Of a stretch of 64,000 nt of DNA, positions 28,095 through 42,901 are shown in pieces. Source of the DNA: Grimontia kaedaensis. GTDB lineage: Bacteria; Pseudomonadota; Gammaproteobacteria; Enterobacterales; Vibrionaceae. Location of the stretch: the NCBI RefSeq assembly GCF_023746615.1, contig NZ_CP082275.1:3162001-3226000 (forward strand), read 5' to 3'. The translations under genes and the position numbers were made by a program. Each line of letters begins with the position of its first letter. Position 1 is the first letter of the stretch. The notes under the pieces are model-generated. The model ran no database searches. It worked only from the letters and a program-made list of their open reading frames with translations, and was not told the DNA's origin.

Positions 28095-29556
28095 GCCAAC
28101 CGGATTTCTAGAATTTGGCCGTGAACTGCCGGCCAAAAAAGACCCTGCCGTTCGTATTCAGGACAACAAGGAATTTGTACTGAACGACGAGTTTGGCGAG
28201 AAAATTAACGAGCAATCTTCCCGCTGTATGGACTGTGGTGTGCCTTTCTGTCACAACGGTTGTCCTATCGGGAACATTATTCCAGAGTTTAACGACGCGG
28301 TTTACCGCGACAGCTGGGAAGAAGCCTGGAACATCCTGAGCTCAACGAACAACTTCCCAGAGTTCACTGGCCGGGTTTGCCCGGCTCCATGTGAAAGCTC
28401 TTGTGTCCTGGGTATTAATCAGGACCCAATCACCATCTGTAACATTGAAAAAACCATCGTGGAAACAGCATACCGCGAAGGTTATGCCAAACCGAAAACC
28501 CCGACTGCCCGCACAGGTAAGAAAGTGGCGATCATCGGTTCAGGTCCTGCAGGTCTTGCAGCGGCTGAGCAGCTCAACAGTGCAGGTCACTCTGTGACTG
28601 TGTTTGAGCGTGATGAAAAAGTCGGTGGTCTGCTGCGTTTTGGTATCCCAGACTTCAAGCTGGGTATGGACGTGATTGACCGTAAAATCAGCCTGATGGC
28701 TGAAGCGGGTATCGAGTTTAAAGTCAACGCCCATGTTGGCGTTGATGTTAACGCTCAGCAAATCCGTCAGGACTACGATGTAGTCCTCCTGACTGGTGGT
28801 TCTACTGTGCCACGCAACCTGCCAATCCCGGGCCGTGAGCTCAAAGGCGTGCACTTTGCGATGGAATTTCTGGGTCAGAACAACCGCCGTGCAAACGGTA
28901 TGGATCTGAAAACCGAAGAAATCCACGCCAAAGGCAAACACGTTGTGGTTATCGGCGGTGGTGATACAGGCTCTGACTGTGTGGGCACATCCAACCGTCA
29001 TGGTGCGGAAAGCATTACGCAGGTGGAAATCATGCCGATCCCGCCAGAGAAGCGCCCTGCGAACATGCCTTGGCCTCAGTACCCAATGATCCTGCGTACG
29101 TCGACTTCTCACGAAGAAGGCTGTGAGCGTCACTGGAACATTCTGACCAAAGAATTTATCAGCGACGAAAACGGCAACGTAAAAGCACTGCGCATGGCTG
29201 ACATCGTATGGAAAGACGCAGCGCCTGGCGAGCGTCCAACCTTCGAAGAAGTTGCAGGCTCTGAGCGCGAAATCCCTTGTGATCTGGCATTCCTGGCGAT
29301 GGGCTTCTTGCACCCAGAACCACACGGTGTGCTGGCACAACTTGATGTGGCGCTGGATGACCGCGGCAATGTTGCAACACAGGACTTCCAGACCAACCAG
29401 AAAGGTGTATTCGCTGCAGGCGATATGCGCACAGGCCAGTCACTGGTTGTGCGTTGTATCAATGAAGGCCGTGAATGTGCCCGCTCTATCGACGCATATC
29501 TGATGGGCGGCACCAACCTCGAGGCCAAAGCGGACTCACTGATGCTCTCCGCATAA
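28087..29556 (+). CDS. gltD: Glutamate synthase small subunit (first copy, GltD1)
   Basis: This FAD/NAD(P)H-binding electron-input subunit of GOGAT has 489 residues. N-terminal cysteines for the 4Fe-4S clusters appear in RCMDCGVPFCHNGCPIGN and GRVCPAPCESSC. The FAD-binding GSGPAGLAAAEQL, a second nucleotide-binding GGGDTGSDCVGT, and the C-terminal GVFAAGDMRTGQSLVV follow. It begins eight bases before the end of gltB1, with GTGGAGG as the ribosome-binding site inside gltB1, so expression is coupled. It is a different sequence type from GltD2. Confidence 0.97.
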   Translation: MGKPTGFLEFGRELPAKKDPAVRIQDNKEFVLNDEFGEKINEQSSRCMDCGVPFCHNGCPIGNIIPEFNDAVYRDSWEEAWNILSSTNNFPEFTGRVCPAPCESSCVLGINQDPITICNIEKTIVETAYREGYAKPKTPTARTGKKVAIIGSGPAGLAAAEQLNSAGHSVTVFERDEKVGGLLRFGIPDFKLGMDVIDRKISLMAEAGIEFKVNAHVGVDVNAQQIRQDYDVVLLTGGSTVPRNLPIPGRELKGVHFAMEFLGQNNRRANGMDLKTEEIHAKGKHVVVIGGGDTGSDCVGTSNRHGAESITQVEIMPIPPEKRPANMPWPQYPMILRTSTSHEEGCERHWNILTKEFISDENGNVKALRMADIVWKDAAPGERPTFEEVAGSEREIPCDLAFLAMGFLHPEPHGVLAQLDVALDDRGNVATQDFQTNQKGVFAAGDMRTGQSLVVRCINEGRECARSIDAYLMGGTNLEAKADSLMLSA

Positions 29557-29583
29557 AAATAACGAGTGTTATCTTCCAGTTTT

Positions 29584-29610
29584 GCCAGCCCTCTGCGGCT
29601 GGCTTTTTTC
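29584..29610 (+). terminator. Rho-independent terminator of gltB1D1
   Basis: Stem GCCAGCC/GGCTGGC with loop CTCTGC, followed by TTTTTTCGTTTT. It separates the two glutamate synthase operons. Confidence 0.88.
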
Positions 29611-30004
29611 GTTTTGAGCCCACATAAAAGCTTCACCGACCAAAAATTGAAAGCTTTCCATAAATAAGCCCCCATATAGACCAAGTTAATCTCTGCGACA
29701 GGCTTAAAAAAACCACCATAAAATGCTGCATGTAGGCAGTACTTTCGACATATATAGCTTTTAATTACCAAAGTTAATGTAATGTGACCAAATTTGACCT
29801 CTTCATCATTAACGGATAAGTTGATTGGCTCGCATACCCATGTGACCTGACGCAACAAAGTTCAGGCCATATGGGTATACGTAAAATCGAAACTGATTTT
29901 TCGGTAAAACACACTCCCAGGAAGGGAGGCCACTGAAAATCAGATGCCAGGACGGCATGAAAAACTGCAGTCGCTGTGTAACGCAGTCGCAAGGGAGAAT
30001 TGCA
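29611..30004 (+). promoter_or_regulatory. Promoter region and structured leader of gltB2D2
   Basis: After an AT-rich stretch that must hold the promoter, the last 170 bases can fold into consecutive hairpins. The first is a 17-bp stem at 29834-29878 (ATACCCATGTGACCTGA with its partner, two G-U pairs, 11-base loop). The second is a stem CTGATTTT/AAAATCAG (29893-29900 with 29936-29943) enclosing CTCCC/GGGAG (29914-29928). The third is ATGCC/GGCAT (29944-29958), directly abutting the second. The fourth is a weaker ACTGC/GCAGT (29964-29987) just before the ribosome-binding site AAGGGAG. None is followed by a T-tract, so translation or RNA stability is more likely to be controlled than termination. 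Confidence 0.55.
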
Positions 30005-35898
<5,894 letters not shown>

Positions 35899-35918
35899 GC
35901 CGACTTCAAAACCGACAG

Positions 35919-35946
35919 AAAAGTGCCTGCAAAGGCACTTTTTTTT
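35919..35946 (+). terminator. Rho-independent terminator of gltB2D2
   Basis: Stem AAAAGTGCC/GGCACTTTT with loop TGCAAA, followed by TTTT. Confidence 0.9.
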
Positions 35947-36006
35947 CGCCCCAATTTTCGCCCGTGATACACTCTCGCTATTCCCTGATTATCAAAGAGC
36001 AACAAG

Positions 36007-36708
36007 ATGAAAATCGGTATTATCGGTGCCATGGAGCAGGAAGTAACCCTGCTGAAAAGCAAGATCAACAACTGCCAACTGCAAGAGATTGGTGGCAGCA
36101 AATTTTATACGGGTGACTTGAATGGCGTAGACGTGGTGCTGCTGCAATCAGGTATTGGTAAAGTAGCGGCGGCAGTGGGCACATCCATCCTGCTGGAGCG
36201 TTTCAAACCAACAGCGGTGATCAACACAGGTTCTGCGGGCGGCTTCGATACCAGCCTGAATCTGGGTGACGTAGTGATTTCTACCGATGTGGCTTACCAC
36301 GATGCTGACGTGACCGCGTTTGGTTACACCATGGGTCAAATGGCAGGCCAACCAGCGACTTTCACCTCTGATGAAAAACTGATGGATGTGGCAGAGCAGG
36401 CACTGGCAGCGATGGAGCCAGCACCGCACGCGGTTCGCGGTCTGATTTGTACCGGTGATGCGTTTGTGTGTACTGCTGAGCGTCAAAATTACATCCGTGA
36501 ACACTTCCCAACTGTGATTGCAGTAGAAATGGAAGCGGCAGCGATTGCTCAGGCGTGTCACCAGTTCAAAGTCCCGTTTGTGGTAGTTCGCGCTATCTCT
36601 GACGTTGCTGATAAAGAGTCGCCAATGACATTTGATGAATTCCTGCCGCTGGCAGCGAAAAGCTCAAGCGCCATGGTTGAGAAAATGGTCGAGTTGCTGA
36701 AAGCATAA
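36007..36708 (+). CDS. mtnN: 5'-methylthioadenosine/S-adenosylhomocysteine nucleosidase
   Basis: MtnN (Pfs) cleaves adenine from MTA, SAH and 5'-deoxyadenosine. It thereby recycles SAM by-products and supplies the precursor of AI-2. The 233-residue protein has Glu12 in GAMEQE, the ribose-binding VEMEAAA and the catalytic Asp in AISDVAD. It matches E. coli length (232). Its stop overlaps the cobD start by one base (TAATG), so cobD is coupled. Radical SAM enzymes release 5'-deoxyadenosine, which MtnN clears; this may explain persistent proximity to corrinoid genes, but that is only inference. Confidence 0.97.
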   Translation: MKIGIIGAMEQEVTLLKSKINNCQLQEIGGSKFYTGDLNGVDVVLLQSGIGKVAAAVGTSILLERFKPTAVINTGSAGGFDTSLNLGDVVISTDVAYHDADVTAFGYTMGQMAGQPATFTSDEKLMDVAEQALAAMEPAPHAVRGLICTGDAFVCTAERQNYIREHFPTVIAVEMEAAAIAQACHQFKVPFVVVRAISDVADKESPMTFDEFLPLAAKSSSAMVEKMVELLKA

Positions 36709-37673
36709 TGACCGAGCTCTCCACACCGTTTGAAGCACTGTTAAACCACACCACATTGCTTGCGATGTGGGGAGCCCTTATTTTGCACTGGTTTTTCCCA
36801 GTGCCTGCCTATATCAGCCCTGTCACCCTATGGCGTCGTGTTGCCGAAGCCATCTCCGAAAAGGTCAATCACGAAGAAGACTCCACGGAGCAACAGCGCC
36901 TTTCCGGCGGTTTAGCGCTCGCTGTGATGTGGCTGACCCTAGCCGTGCTTTTAGTCGCCTTGAAGCAAATTGTCTGGATTGGCTGGTTGTTCGACCTTCT
37001 GATGCTTTGGCTGGCATTAAGTTGGAAGCCCCTGACTGAGCTCGCGATGCAGGTTGAACAAGCGCTAATTCGTGACGACAAGCCTGCAGCCAGGACCTTG
37101 CTGTCACAAACACTGAACCGCCAAACTCATTCACTCTCTCCAGTTGGTATTGCCAAAGCCAGTTGTGAAACGCTACTGGTGGGGTATGCGCGAGGCCTTG
37201 TCTGCGTGCTGTTCTGGTATGCCGTTTTCGGTGGCATTGGTGCGTTTCTTTACACGCTGGCAGCGCAACTTGCCCGTGTCTGGCCACCACGCCGACAGGA
37301 ATTCTCCCAGTTCGGACTGGCTGCCTCAGGTTTTCTTGCTTTGCTCGATTGGATGCCATCACGCTTATTTGCGCTTCTCATTGCCGCCGGACACCGCTTT
37401 GAACCTGCACTCACGGCAATCCGTGAACATGGACAAAGCTGGTCAGTGAACGGCGCGGGCTGGCTTCTTGCCGCATCCGGTGCCAAGCTGCAGCTTTCCC
37501 TGGGTGGTCCCGCTATCTATGACAGCGAGAAATGCACTCGCCCCAGCATTGGCGGAAGCGTTGCTGCTTCTCCTATGCACCTAGCACTGCTGAATCAACA
37601 GCTGAGGCAAAAGGCCTTGCTCTGGATCCTCATCCAAAGTTTCCTAATGTGGTTTGCCCACGGATTATTATGA
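36708..37673 (+). CDS. cobD: CobD/CbiB-family cobalamin biosynthesis membrane protein
   Basis: The 321-residue integral membrane protein belongs to the CobD/CbiB family, which attaches aminopropanol (phosphate) to adenosylcobyric acid. Hydrophobic helices are visible near residues 17-35, 65-105 and 160-195. The family C-terminus GAKLQLSLGGPAIYDSEKCTRPSIGG is present. No other corrin-ring genes are in the window, so salvage is more likely than complete synthesis here. It overlaps mtnN by one base and btuF by four. Confidence 0.85.
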   Translation: MTELSTPFEALLNHTTLLAMWGALILHWFFPVPAYISPVTLWRRVAEAISEKVNHEEDSTEQQRLSGGLALAVMWLTLAVLLVALKQIVWIGWLFDLLMLWLALSWKPLTELAMQVEQALIRDDKPAARTLLSQTLNRQTHSLSPVGIAKASCETLLVGYARGLVCVLFWYAVFGGIGAFLYTLAAQLARVWPPRRQEFSQFGLAASGFLALLDWMPSRLFALLIAAGHRFEPALTAIREHGQSWSVNGAGWLLAASGAKLQLSLGGPAIYDSEKCTRPSIGGSVAASPMHLALLNQQLRQKALLWILIQSFLMWFAHGLL

Positions 37674-38494
37674 TGTTCCGTTTTTTACTGGTTTTACTTT
37701 TTCTTCCATCTTTATCCTTTGCCGAACCACTTCGCGTTATCAGCCTTTCTCCACATACCACAGAGCTCGCGTTTGAAGCAGGGCTGGGAGATAACCTGAT
37801 TGCCGTCAGTGCTCACAGCGATTACCCACCAGCAGCATTGGAACTTGAGCAGGTAGCCAACTACCGCGGGATCAATATTGAACGTGTCGTTACGCTTAAA
37901 CCGGATTTGGTGCTGGCGTGGAAAGGCGGAAATCCAGATAAAGAACTCGCCAAGCTCGAAAGGCTTGGCATTGAAGTGTTCTACTCGAATCCGCACTCTC
38001 TTTACGACGCTGCCGATAACATTGAAAAGTTGGGAGAGTGGTCAGAAAACCCGGCGTTAGCCAAAGCTCGCGCTGATGCCGTTCGTGAGGAGCTGGCAAG
38101 CATTGAAGCAGCGCAATCGGGAAAGTCCAAGGTATCTTATTTTTACCAACTTAGTGAGTCACCATTGCTCACGAACAACGGCGATCATTGGCCACAACCT
38201 TTGTTTTCTCTCTGTGGCGGCAAAAACATCTTCGCAGAAAGTGCCGCGCCTTACCCTCAGATCAGCATGGAGCAGGTTGTAGTGAGAAAACCACTAGCGA
38301 TTTTTTACCCTGCGGATCGTGAGAAACCTACGGCTGGTTGGCAAAAATGGCAGGACTTTATCCCCGCAGTAAAAAACAGCGCTATCTTTGCAATAACCGG
38401 AGACTGGCTAAATCGTCCAACACCAAGAGCACTAAAAGCGGTAAGACAGATATGCCTCGCGATGGATAAGGTAAGAGGCGATCTCGATCACTAA
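37670..38494 (+). CDS. btuF: Vitamin B12-binding periplasmic protein
   Basis: This is a periplasmic solute-binding component of the BtuCD cobalamin importer. I start at 37670, where an ATG overlaps the cobD stop (ATGA). It is followed at once by the signal peptide MMFRFLLVLLFLPSLSFAEP. The upstream open frame lies within cobD. The 274-residue protein shows the class III binding-protein core RVISLSPHTTELAFEAGLGDNLIAVSAHSDYP and VTLKPDLVLAWKGGNP, as in BtuF. BtuC and BtuD are not here. The mtnN-cobD-btuF order is as I remember it from vibrios. Confidence 0.93.
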   Translation: MMFRFLLVLLFLPSLSFAEPLRVISLSPHTTELAFEAGLGDNLIAVSAHSDYPPAALELEQVANYRGINIERVVTLKPDLVLAWKGGNPDKELAKLERLGIEVFYSNPHSLYDAADNIEKLGEWSENPALAKARADAVREELASIEAAQSGKSKVSYFYQLSESPLLTNNGDHWPQPLFSLCGGKNIFAESAAPYPQISMEQVVVRKPLAIFYPADREKPTAGWQKWQDFIPAVKNSAIFAITGDWLNRPTPRALKAVRQICLAMDKVRGDLDH

Positions 38495-38679
38495 TTCAAA
38501 TAGTGACTTGCAGAAGCTCTATCTGTTGGATTGCCCGCCACCACGTTTCACGTAAAATCGCGCGCGCTTAACCAATCCGTGTTACTGGAACTCCGTGTCA
38601 CAATAAAAAATAAGACGCAGAGAAACACCAGCGATAGAGGTCGAATTGGATGTTTGATTAAGGGATGAAATAGCGCTTT

Positions 38680-39291
38680 ATGCTTCTGTATATTTTGGAC
38701 ATGTTTGGTACGGCAGTCTTCGCCATATCAGGCGTATTACTTGCCAGTAAGTTAAGAATGGATCCCTTTGGGATGATCGTTCTTGCTATGGTCACCGCAA
38801 TCGGTGGCGGCACCATTCGTGATATGGCATTAGGCGCAACACCGGTCTTTTGGGTCAACCAGCCGGAATACCTTTGGATGATCCTTGTCACCTGTATTCT
38901 TTCCATGTTGCTGATCCGTCAACCGCGTCGCCTGCCATGGTACTTTTTGCCCGTGGCAGATGCCATCGGCCTCGCCGTTTTTGTTGCTATCGGTGTCGAT
39001 AAAGCGCTGAGCTATGGTGCTTCCCCTATGGTGGCAGTGATCATGGGTGTGATTACTGGTTGTGGCGGTGGTATCATCCGCGACGTACTCGCTCGGGAAA
39101 TCCCGATGCTTTTCAGAACCGAAGTCTACGCAACCGCCTGTATTGCCGGTGGAATTATCCATACAGTGGCTTTGGCAGCCAACGTGGATGTCGAAATAGC
39201 GTCCATTGCCGGTATGATGACTACCTTGTTGATCAGGCTTGCCGCGATACGCTGGCACCTTTCTCTGCCTGTATTCGGTTCAGGAAAGTAA
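38680..39291 (+). CDS. TRIC / UPF0126 family membrane protein
   Basis: The 203-residue inner-membrane protein has two homologous halves. Each contains three helices and the motif GGGTIRDMALG (about residues 47-57) or GGGIIRDVLARE (about 130-141). This doubled glycine-rich motif defines the UPF0126 family, structurally related to trimeric intracellular cation channels (YadS, YicG in E. coli). Cation or small-amino-acid transport has been proposed for relatives; the substrate here is unknown. It is monocistronic, with a terminator 20 bp behind. Confidence 0.9.
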   Translation: MLLYILDMFGTAVFAISGVLLASKLRMDPFGMIVLAMVTAIGGGTIRDMALGATPVFWVNQPEYLWMILVTCILSMLLIRQPRRLPWYFLPVADAIGLAVFVAIGVDKALSYGASPMVAVIMGVITGCGGGIIRDVLAREIPMLFRTEVYATACIAGGIIHTVALAANVDVEIASIAGMMTTLLIRLAAIRWHLSLPVFGSGK

Positions 39292-39311
39292 CCTTAGTTT
39301 CAAGCATTTAG

Positions 39312-39338
39312 AACGCGCCTCTTGGGCGCGTTTTTTGT
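39312..39338 (+). terminator. Rho-independent terminator of the TRIC-family gene
   Basis: Stem AACGCGCC/GGCGCGTT with loop TCTTG, followed by a T-tract. Confidence 0.88.
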
Positions 39339-39425
39339 TTCTGACCCACCAACACCCTTCTCTCATTCTGTTTCATCGTTTCCGCGCCACAGATCCCGAT
39401 CTGGCGATCATCTCATCCATCCAAA

Positions 39426-39459
39426 GCCATTAAATAAACTTTTTACTTTATTTAATGGC
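39426..39459. promoter_or_regulatory. Perfect 13-bp inverted repeat, operator candidate
   Basis: GCCATTAAATAAA and TTTATTTAATGGC flank an 8-base spacer (CTTTTTAC). It lies 54 bp before the VOC gene, overlapping the likely promoter (AT-rich, TTTATTATG and TATAGC candidates follow). There is no T-tract of terminator kind. A dimeric repressor or activator is plausible; no regulator gene is adjacent. Confidence 0.5.
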
Positions 39460-39512
39460 AATCCGATTTATTATGTAAACATATAGCTTTACTTAATAAC
39501 GAGGAGCATCCC

Positions 39513-39929
39513 ATGAGCAGCTATGTCGAACACGCCAATATCACTGTGACCAATCTCGATAACGCTATCCAGTTTTTGCAGACCGCCATGCCGGAGTTCT
39601 CAATCCGTGGCTCAGGCCAGAATGATGATTACGGCTGGTGTCATCTGGGTACCGACACCTCTTACATCGCCCTTCAGGAAGTGGTCATCGACAAGGCTGT
39701 CGAACGAGTCCCTTACCGCCAACTTGGCATCAATCACATTGGCTTTGTGGTGGACGATGCGGAAGGTACGGCGGAACGTCTGCGTGAAGCGGGCTATCAA
39801 GAGGCCTCTTTTGACAAGAGCCATCCAGCCCGCAAGCGTGCGTATTTTTTCGATAGCGATGGTATGGAGTGGGAATTCATCGAATACCTGACCGATTCCA
39901 TCGAAAGCCGGAACGATTACCTGCTTTAA
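39513..39929 (+). CDS. VOC (glyoxalase/dioxygenase) family protein
   Basis: The 138-residue protein has the two beta-alpha-beta-beta-beta modules of the vicinal-oxygen-chelate superfamily. The first (YVEHANITVTNLDNAIQFL) supplies a potential metal His7. The second has NHIGFVVDDAEGTAERL and the terminal MEWEFIEYL, which would give a His and a Glu. A divalent-metal isomerase, dioxygenase or resistance role is possible; the substrate is unknown. The ribosome-binding site is CGAGGAG. The questin-oxidase-like gene follows after 35 bp and a flavodoxin after that, so all three look like one operon acting on an aromatic or quinone-like compound. Confidence 0.85.
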   Translation: MSSYVEHANITVTNLDNAIQFLQTAMPEFSIRGSGQNDDYGWCHLGTDTSYIALQEVVIDKAVERVPYRQLGINHIGFVVDDAEGTAERLREAGYQEASFDKSHPARKRAYFFDSDGMEWEFIEYLTDSIESRNDYLL

Positions 39930-39964
39930 GAACGAAGAAAGAAGAAAAATAAAGAGAAGCAGAC

Positions 39965-40939
39965 ATGTTTAAACCAATAACGTCAGAAGCACTATCACTT
40001 ATCAGGCATGGACATCGATATTCTCCAGTCTTTGGGCCAAGGCTTTCCAACCACTTGCCCATGGCGCTGATTGCCATGTCCCGGCTAGGTGCCTCATCAA
40101 AGGACTTACATGACGAGTTCCAACGGGCAATCCCTCATCTAGAAGCGGAACAAAACCCTGTTACCCCTCAAGCATTAAAGCTTGGGGAGAAAACACACAA
40201 TGCGGATTTCGTGCTCTATTACAGCAAGGAGCTGGAAACCAAAGGCATTGAAGCAACATTAAAGAAGGCTTTTCCAACCTTACTACCCGGTATCGCGGCA
40301 GGTTCTTTCCATGCCTTAATTCGCCTCGCCTATGCGGTGGAAGGTGAAGATTTCACTGAAATCAGTCACGCACTCGCCTACTGGTCATCCGGATTTACGC
40401 CGCTAGGGAAGCTGCAATATGCCACGGATAAAGACGCCGTTACCCATCTCAATGAGGCGCTTGGGGTAATGCGGGATCACACCTATCGAGAAGGGATCAT
40501 CATCGATCATGTCGAAGAGCTAAGGGAACTTGCTAAGTACCACGCTGTTTCCACACAGCCAGCTTCATTGACCAAAGAGTCCGTTGCCATTGTGGTCCTC
40601 TCTCAATATTCCGCGAGCAATGATTTCACCTTGCTCCATGGCGTAACCGGTTTTCAGGCTCTGCTATCACTCGCGCCGTTTATCGACAATTTTGATTTCG
40701 CTCTCGACTGTTTCTGGCAAGCCTATGTCGGTGCAGCATGCACTGCTGAATACCGTGAGCCAGCCACTCTCGAGTGCAGAAATATCCAACTGGATTGGAA
40801 GCTTTGGTTTAAACAGGCACTGGCAACACAAGACGATCACACCATCAAACTTATCTACAGCTGCGCCCGAATTTATAACGAATTACAACTGGACGAAGCG
40901 CTATTCGCAATCAACGTCAGGCTAAAAGGATCTTTATGA
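39965..40939 (+). CDS. Questin-oxidase-like protein (DUF4243)
   Basis: The 324-residue protein shows the two motifs I associate with the questin oxidase family: an early SNHLPMALIAMSRLGAS with a downstream helix, and LLPGIAAGSFHALIRLAYAVE near residues 108-128. The fungal member opens the anthraquinone ring of questin in a Baeyer-Villiger-like oxidation. No classical FAD or NADPH motif is visible. The flavodoxin that overlaps its end by four bases (ATGA) could supply electrons. No signal peptide or membrane segment is seen. The bacterial substrate is unknown. Confidence 0.7.
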   Translation: MFKPITSEALSLIRHGHRYSPVFGPRLSNHLPMALIAMSRLGASSKDLHDEFQRAIPHLEAEQNPVTPQALKLGEKTHNADFVLYYSKELETKGIEATLKKAFPTLLPGIAAGSFHALIRLAYAVEGEDFTEISHALAYWSSGFTPLGKLQYATDKDAVTHLNEALGVMRDHTYREGIIIDHVEELRELAKYHAVSTQPASLTKESVAIVVLSQYSASNDFTLLHGVTGFQALLSLAPFIDNFDFALDCFWQAYVGAACTAEYREPATLECRNIQLDWKLWFKQALATQDDHTIKLIYSCARIYNELQLDEALFAINVRLKGSL

Positions 40940-41487
40940 AAAAAATCGCGATTGTTTATTTCTCACAAACCGGTACTACGGATGCACTGGCTAAAGCCGT
41001 GGCATGCGGCGCAGAAACGCACGGGGCACAGGTTTTTGCTTACCGCATATTAGGTTCAGACATCGTTGAAGGACGCTTCAAAAACGACGCGTTATTCGAA
41101 GAGCTCAGTGACATGGATTCCATCATCTTCGGCTCACCAACATACATGGGTGGCCCGACAGCACAGTTCAAAGCTTTTGCTGATGCGAGCAGTGAAAGTT
41201 GGTCCAAGCAGCGATGGAAGAACAAGCTCGCCGCAGGGTTTACCGTTGGCGGCAGCCCTTGTGGCGAGGTACAAAGCACGGTGGAATATTTCAACATACT
41301 GGCGTCCCAACACAGTATGCTTTGGGTGGGCATTGATGCGCCGCAAGGCGCACTCAGTAAAGACTTTAACCGCCTCAATGCTTCTCTTGGCGTAGTAGCA
41401 CTGGCTGATACAGAGAGTGGTCTTCATCCGGTGGATGCAAAAACTGCGGTGCGATTAGGTGAGCGAGTGGCGGAGCTGATTCGATAG
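40936..41487 (+). CDS. Flavodoxin-fold protein (WrbA/NAD(P)H:quinone reductase-like)
   Basis: The 183-residue flavodoxin-fold protein has the FMN phosphate loop SQTGTTDALAKAV at the N-terminus and the isoalloxazine contacts GSPTYMGGPTAQFKAF and FTVGGSPCG. The length and the second loop are closer to WrbA-type quinone reductases than to short-chain electron-transfer flavodoxins. The start overlaps the questin-oxidase-like gene by four bases, so the two are translationally coupled and probably act together. Two-electron reduction of a quinone to a hydroquinone before or after ring attack would fit, but this is inference. Confidence 0.85.
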   Translation: MKKIAIVYFSQTGTTDALAKAVACGAETHGAQVFAYRILGSDIVEGRFKNDALFEELSDMDSIIFGSPTYMGGPTAQFKAFADASSESWSKQRWKNKLAAGFTVGGSPCGEVQSTVEYFNILASQHSMLWVGIDAPQGALSKDFNRLNASLGVVALADTESGLHPVDAKTAVRLGERVAELIR

Positions 41488-41504
41488 ATGCTAATTTGGA
41501 TAAC

Positions 41505-41530
41505 AAAAAGGCGCCGTTTGGCGCCTTTTT
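41505..41530. terminator. Bidirectional terminator
   Basis: Stem AAAAAGGCGCC/GGCGCCTTTTT with loop GTTT, between the VOC operon and the convergent tyrS. Confidence 0.9.
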
Positions 41531-41535
41531 CGTGA

Positions 41536-42723
41536 TTATGCCAGCGTGATACGGGCAAATTTGCGTTTACCGACCTGGTAAACGGCAGTGCCTGCTTCAG
41601 GTACCAGCTTGGTATCATCCAACTTCTCGCCATCGATTTTCACCGCACCCTGGCGAATCATACGCATTGCGTCTGAGGTTGAGCCTACCAGAGCTGCATC
41701 TTTCAGCAGGTTAGCGATAGCCACACCTTGCTCGAAAGAAAACTCTGGCATTTCGTCAGGCATCGCGCCTTTCTGGAAACGGTTGATGAACTCAGCCTCT
41801 GCCGCTTCTGCATCCGCTTCAGAATGGAAACGAGCAATGATTTCTTTCGCCAGCAGGATCTTCACGTCACGTGGGTTGCGGCCGTTAGCAATTTCTTCTT
41901 TAAGGCCCGCAATCTCTTCCAATGGGCGGAACGACAACAGTTCGTAGTAGTTCCACATCAAATCGTCAGAGATAGACATGATTTTGCCGAACATTTCGGT
42001 CGGTACATCGCTGATACCGATGTAGTTGTTCGCCGACTTCGACATTTTCTTCACGCCGTCCAGACCCACCAGCAGAGGCATGGTGATCACGACTTGCTGT
42101 GATTGGCCGTTTTGCTTTTGCAGCTCACGACCCATCAGCAGGTTGAACTTCTGGTCAGTGCCACCCAGTTCAACATCAGCTTCCAGCGCCACTGAGTCAT
42201 AACCTTGCAGGAGCGGATAAATGAACTCATGGATCGCGATTGGCTGGTTGTTGCTGTAACGCTTTTTGAAATCGTCACGCTCAAGCATACGCGCAACGGT
42301 AGAGCTTGCTGCCAGACGGATCATGCCATCCGTACCCAGCTCACTCAGCCAGCTCGAGTTGAACTCAATGCGGGTTTTCTCTGGATCCAGAATTTTGAAG
42401 ATCTGCTCTTTGTAAGTCTCAGCATTGCTCAGAACTTGCTCACGCGTCAGCGGTGGACGCGTTGCGTTCTTACCGCTTGGGTCACCTACCATCGCGGTAT
42501 AATCACCGATCAGGAAGATAACTTCATGGCCCAGCTCCTGGAAGGCACGCAGTTTGTTCATGATCACAGTGTGACCAAGGTGAATATCTGGTGCAGTTGG
42601 ATCCGCGCCCAACTTGATACGAAGAGGACGGTTCTCTTTCAGTTTTGCAATGAGTCCCTCTTCAGGAATCAACTCCTCAACACCACGCTTAATTTCAGCT
42701 AGCGCGGCTTCAATGCTCGCCAT
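41536..42723 (-). CDS. tyrS: Tyrosyl-tRNA synthetase
   Basis: This class I aminoacyl-tRNA synthetase charges tRNA-Tyr. The 395-residue protein has the HIGH-type motif HLGH (about residues 48-51) and the KMSKS loop (about residue 230). The Tyr-binding region is [13 protein letters not shown], and a C-terminal S4 RNA-binding domain includes [13 protein letters not shown]. The N-terminus and length match the second TyrRS type known in vibrios (TyrZ-like) and differ from the 424-residue E. coli enzyme. I cannot tell if another tyrS exists in the genome. It is monocistronic and divergent from the M23 peptidase. Confidence 0.95.
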   Translation of the reverse strand: MASIEAALAEIKRGVEELIPEEGLIAKLKENRPLRIKLGADPTAPDIHLGHTVIMNKLRAFQELGHEVIFLIGDYTAMVGDPSGKNATRPPLTREQVLSNAETYKEQIFKILDPEKTRIEFNSSWLSELGTDGMIRLAASSTVARMLERDDFKKRYSNNQPIAIHEFIYPLLQGYDSVALEADVELGGTDQKFNLLMGRELQKQNGQSQQVVITMPLLVGLDGVKKMSKSANNYIGISDVPTEMFGKIMSISDDLMWNYYELLSFRPLEEIAGLKEEIANGRNPRDVKILLAKEIIARFHSEADAEAAEAEFINRFQKGAMPDEMPEFSFEQGVAIANLLKDAALVGSTSDAMRMIRQGAVKIDGEKLDDTKLVPEAGTAVYQVGKRKFARITLA

Positions 42724-42901
42724 ATTTTATCGCTCCCACAGAATCGGCATTTTTTCGTAAGCCGACATACTACTTGAATAGCGATGGTTTTTGAAACCAG
42801 TTAGACTTGAAGCAAGCAAAAAGGGATTAACGCGCCATTCTGATTTTTAGAGGGAGTTGGCACATCCCAACTAAATTCATTTTCTTAACGACTGTTTTTT
42901 A

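Noticed and set aside
29960..29990. GCAGTCGC repeated twice before gltB2 as an operator
   Set aside because: It is a direct repeat of only eight bases within the structured leader, better treated as part of the RNA structure.
37532..37669. N-terminal extension of btuF into cobD
   Set aside because: The signal peptide begins at 37670, where an ATGA overlap with the cobD stop gives a natural coupled start.
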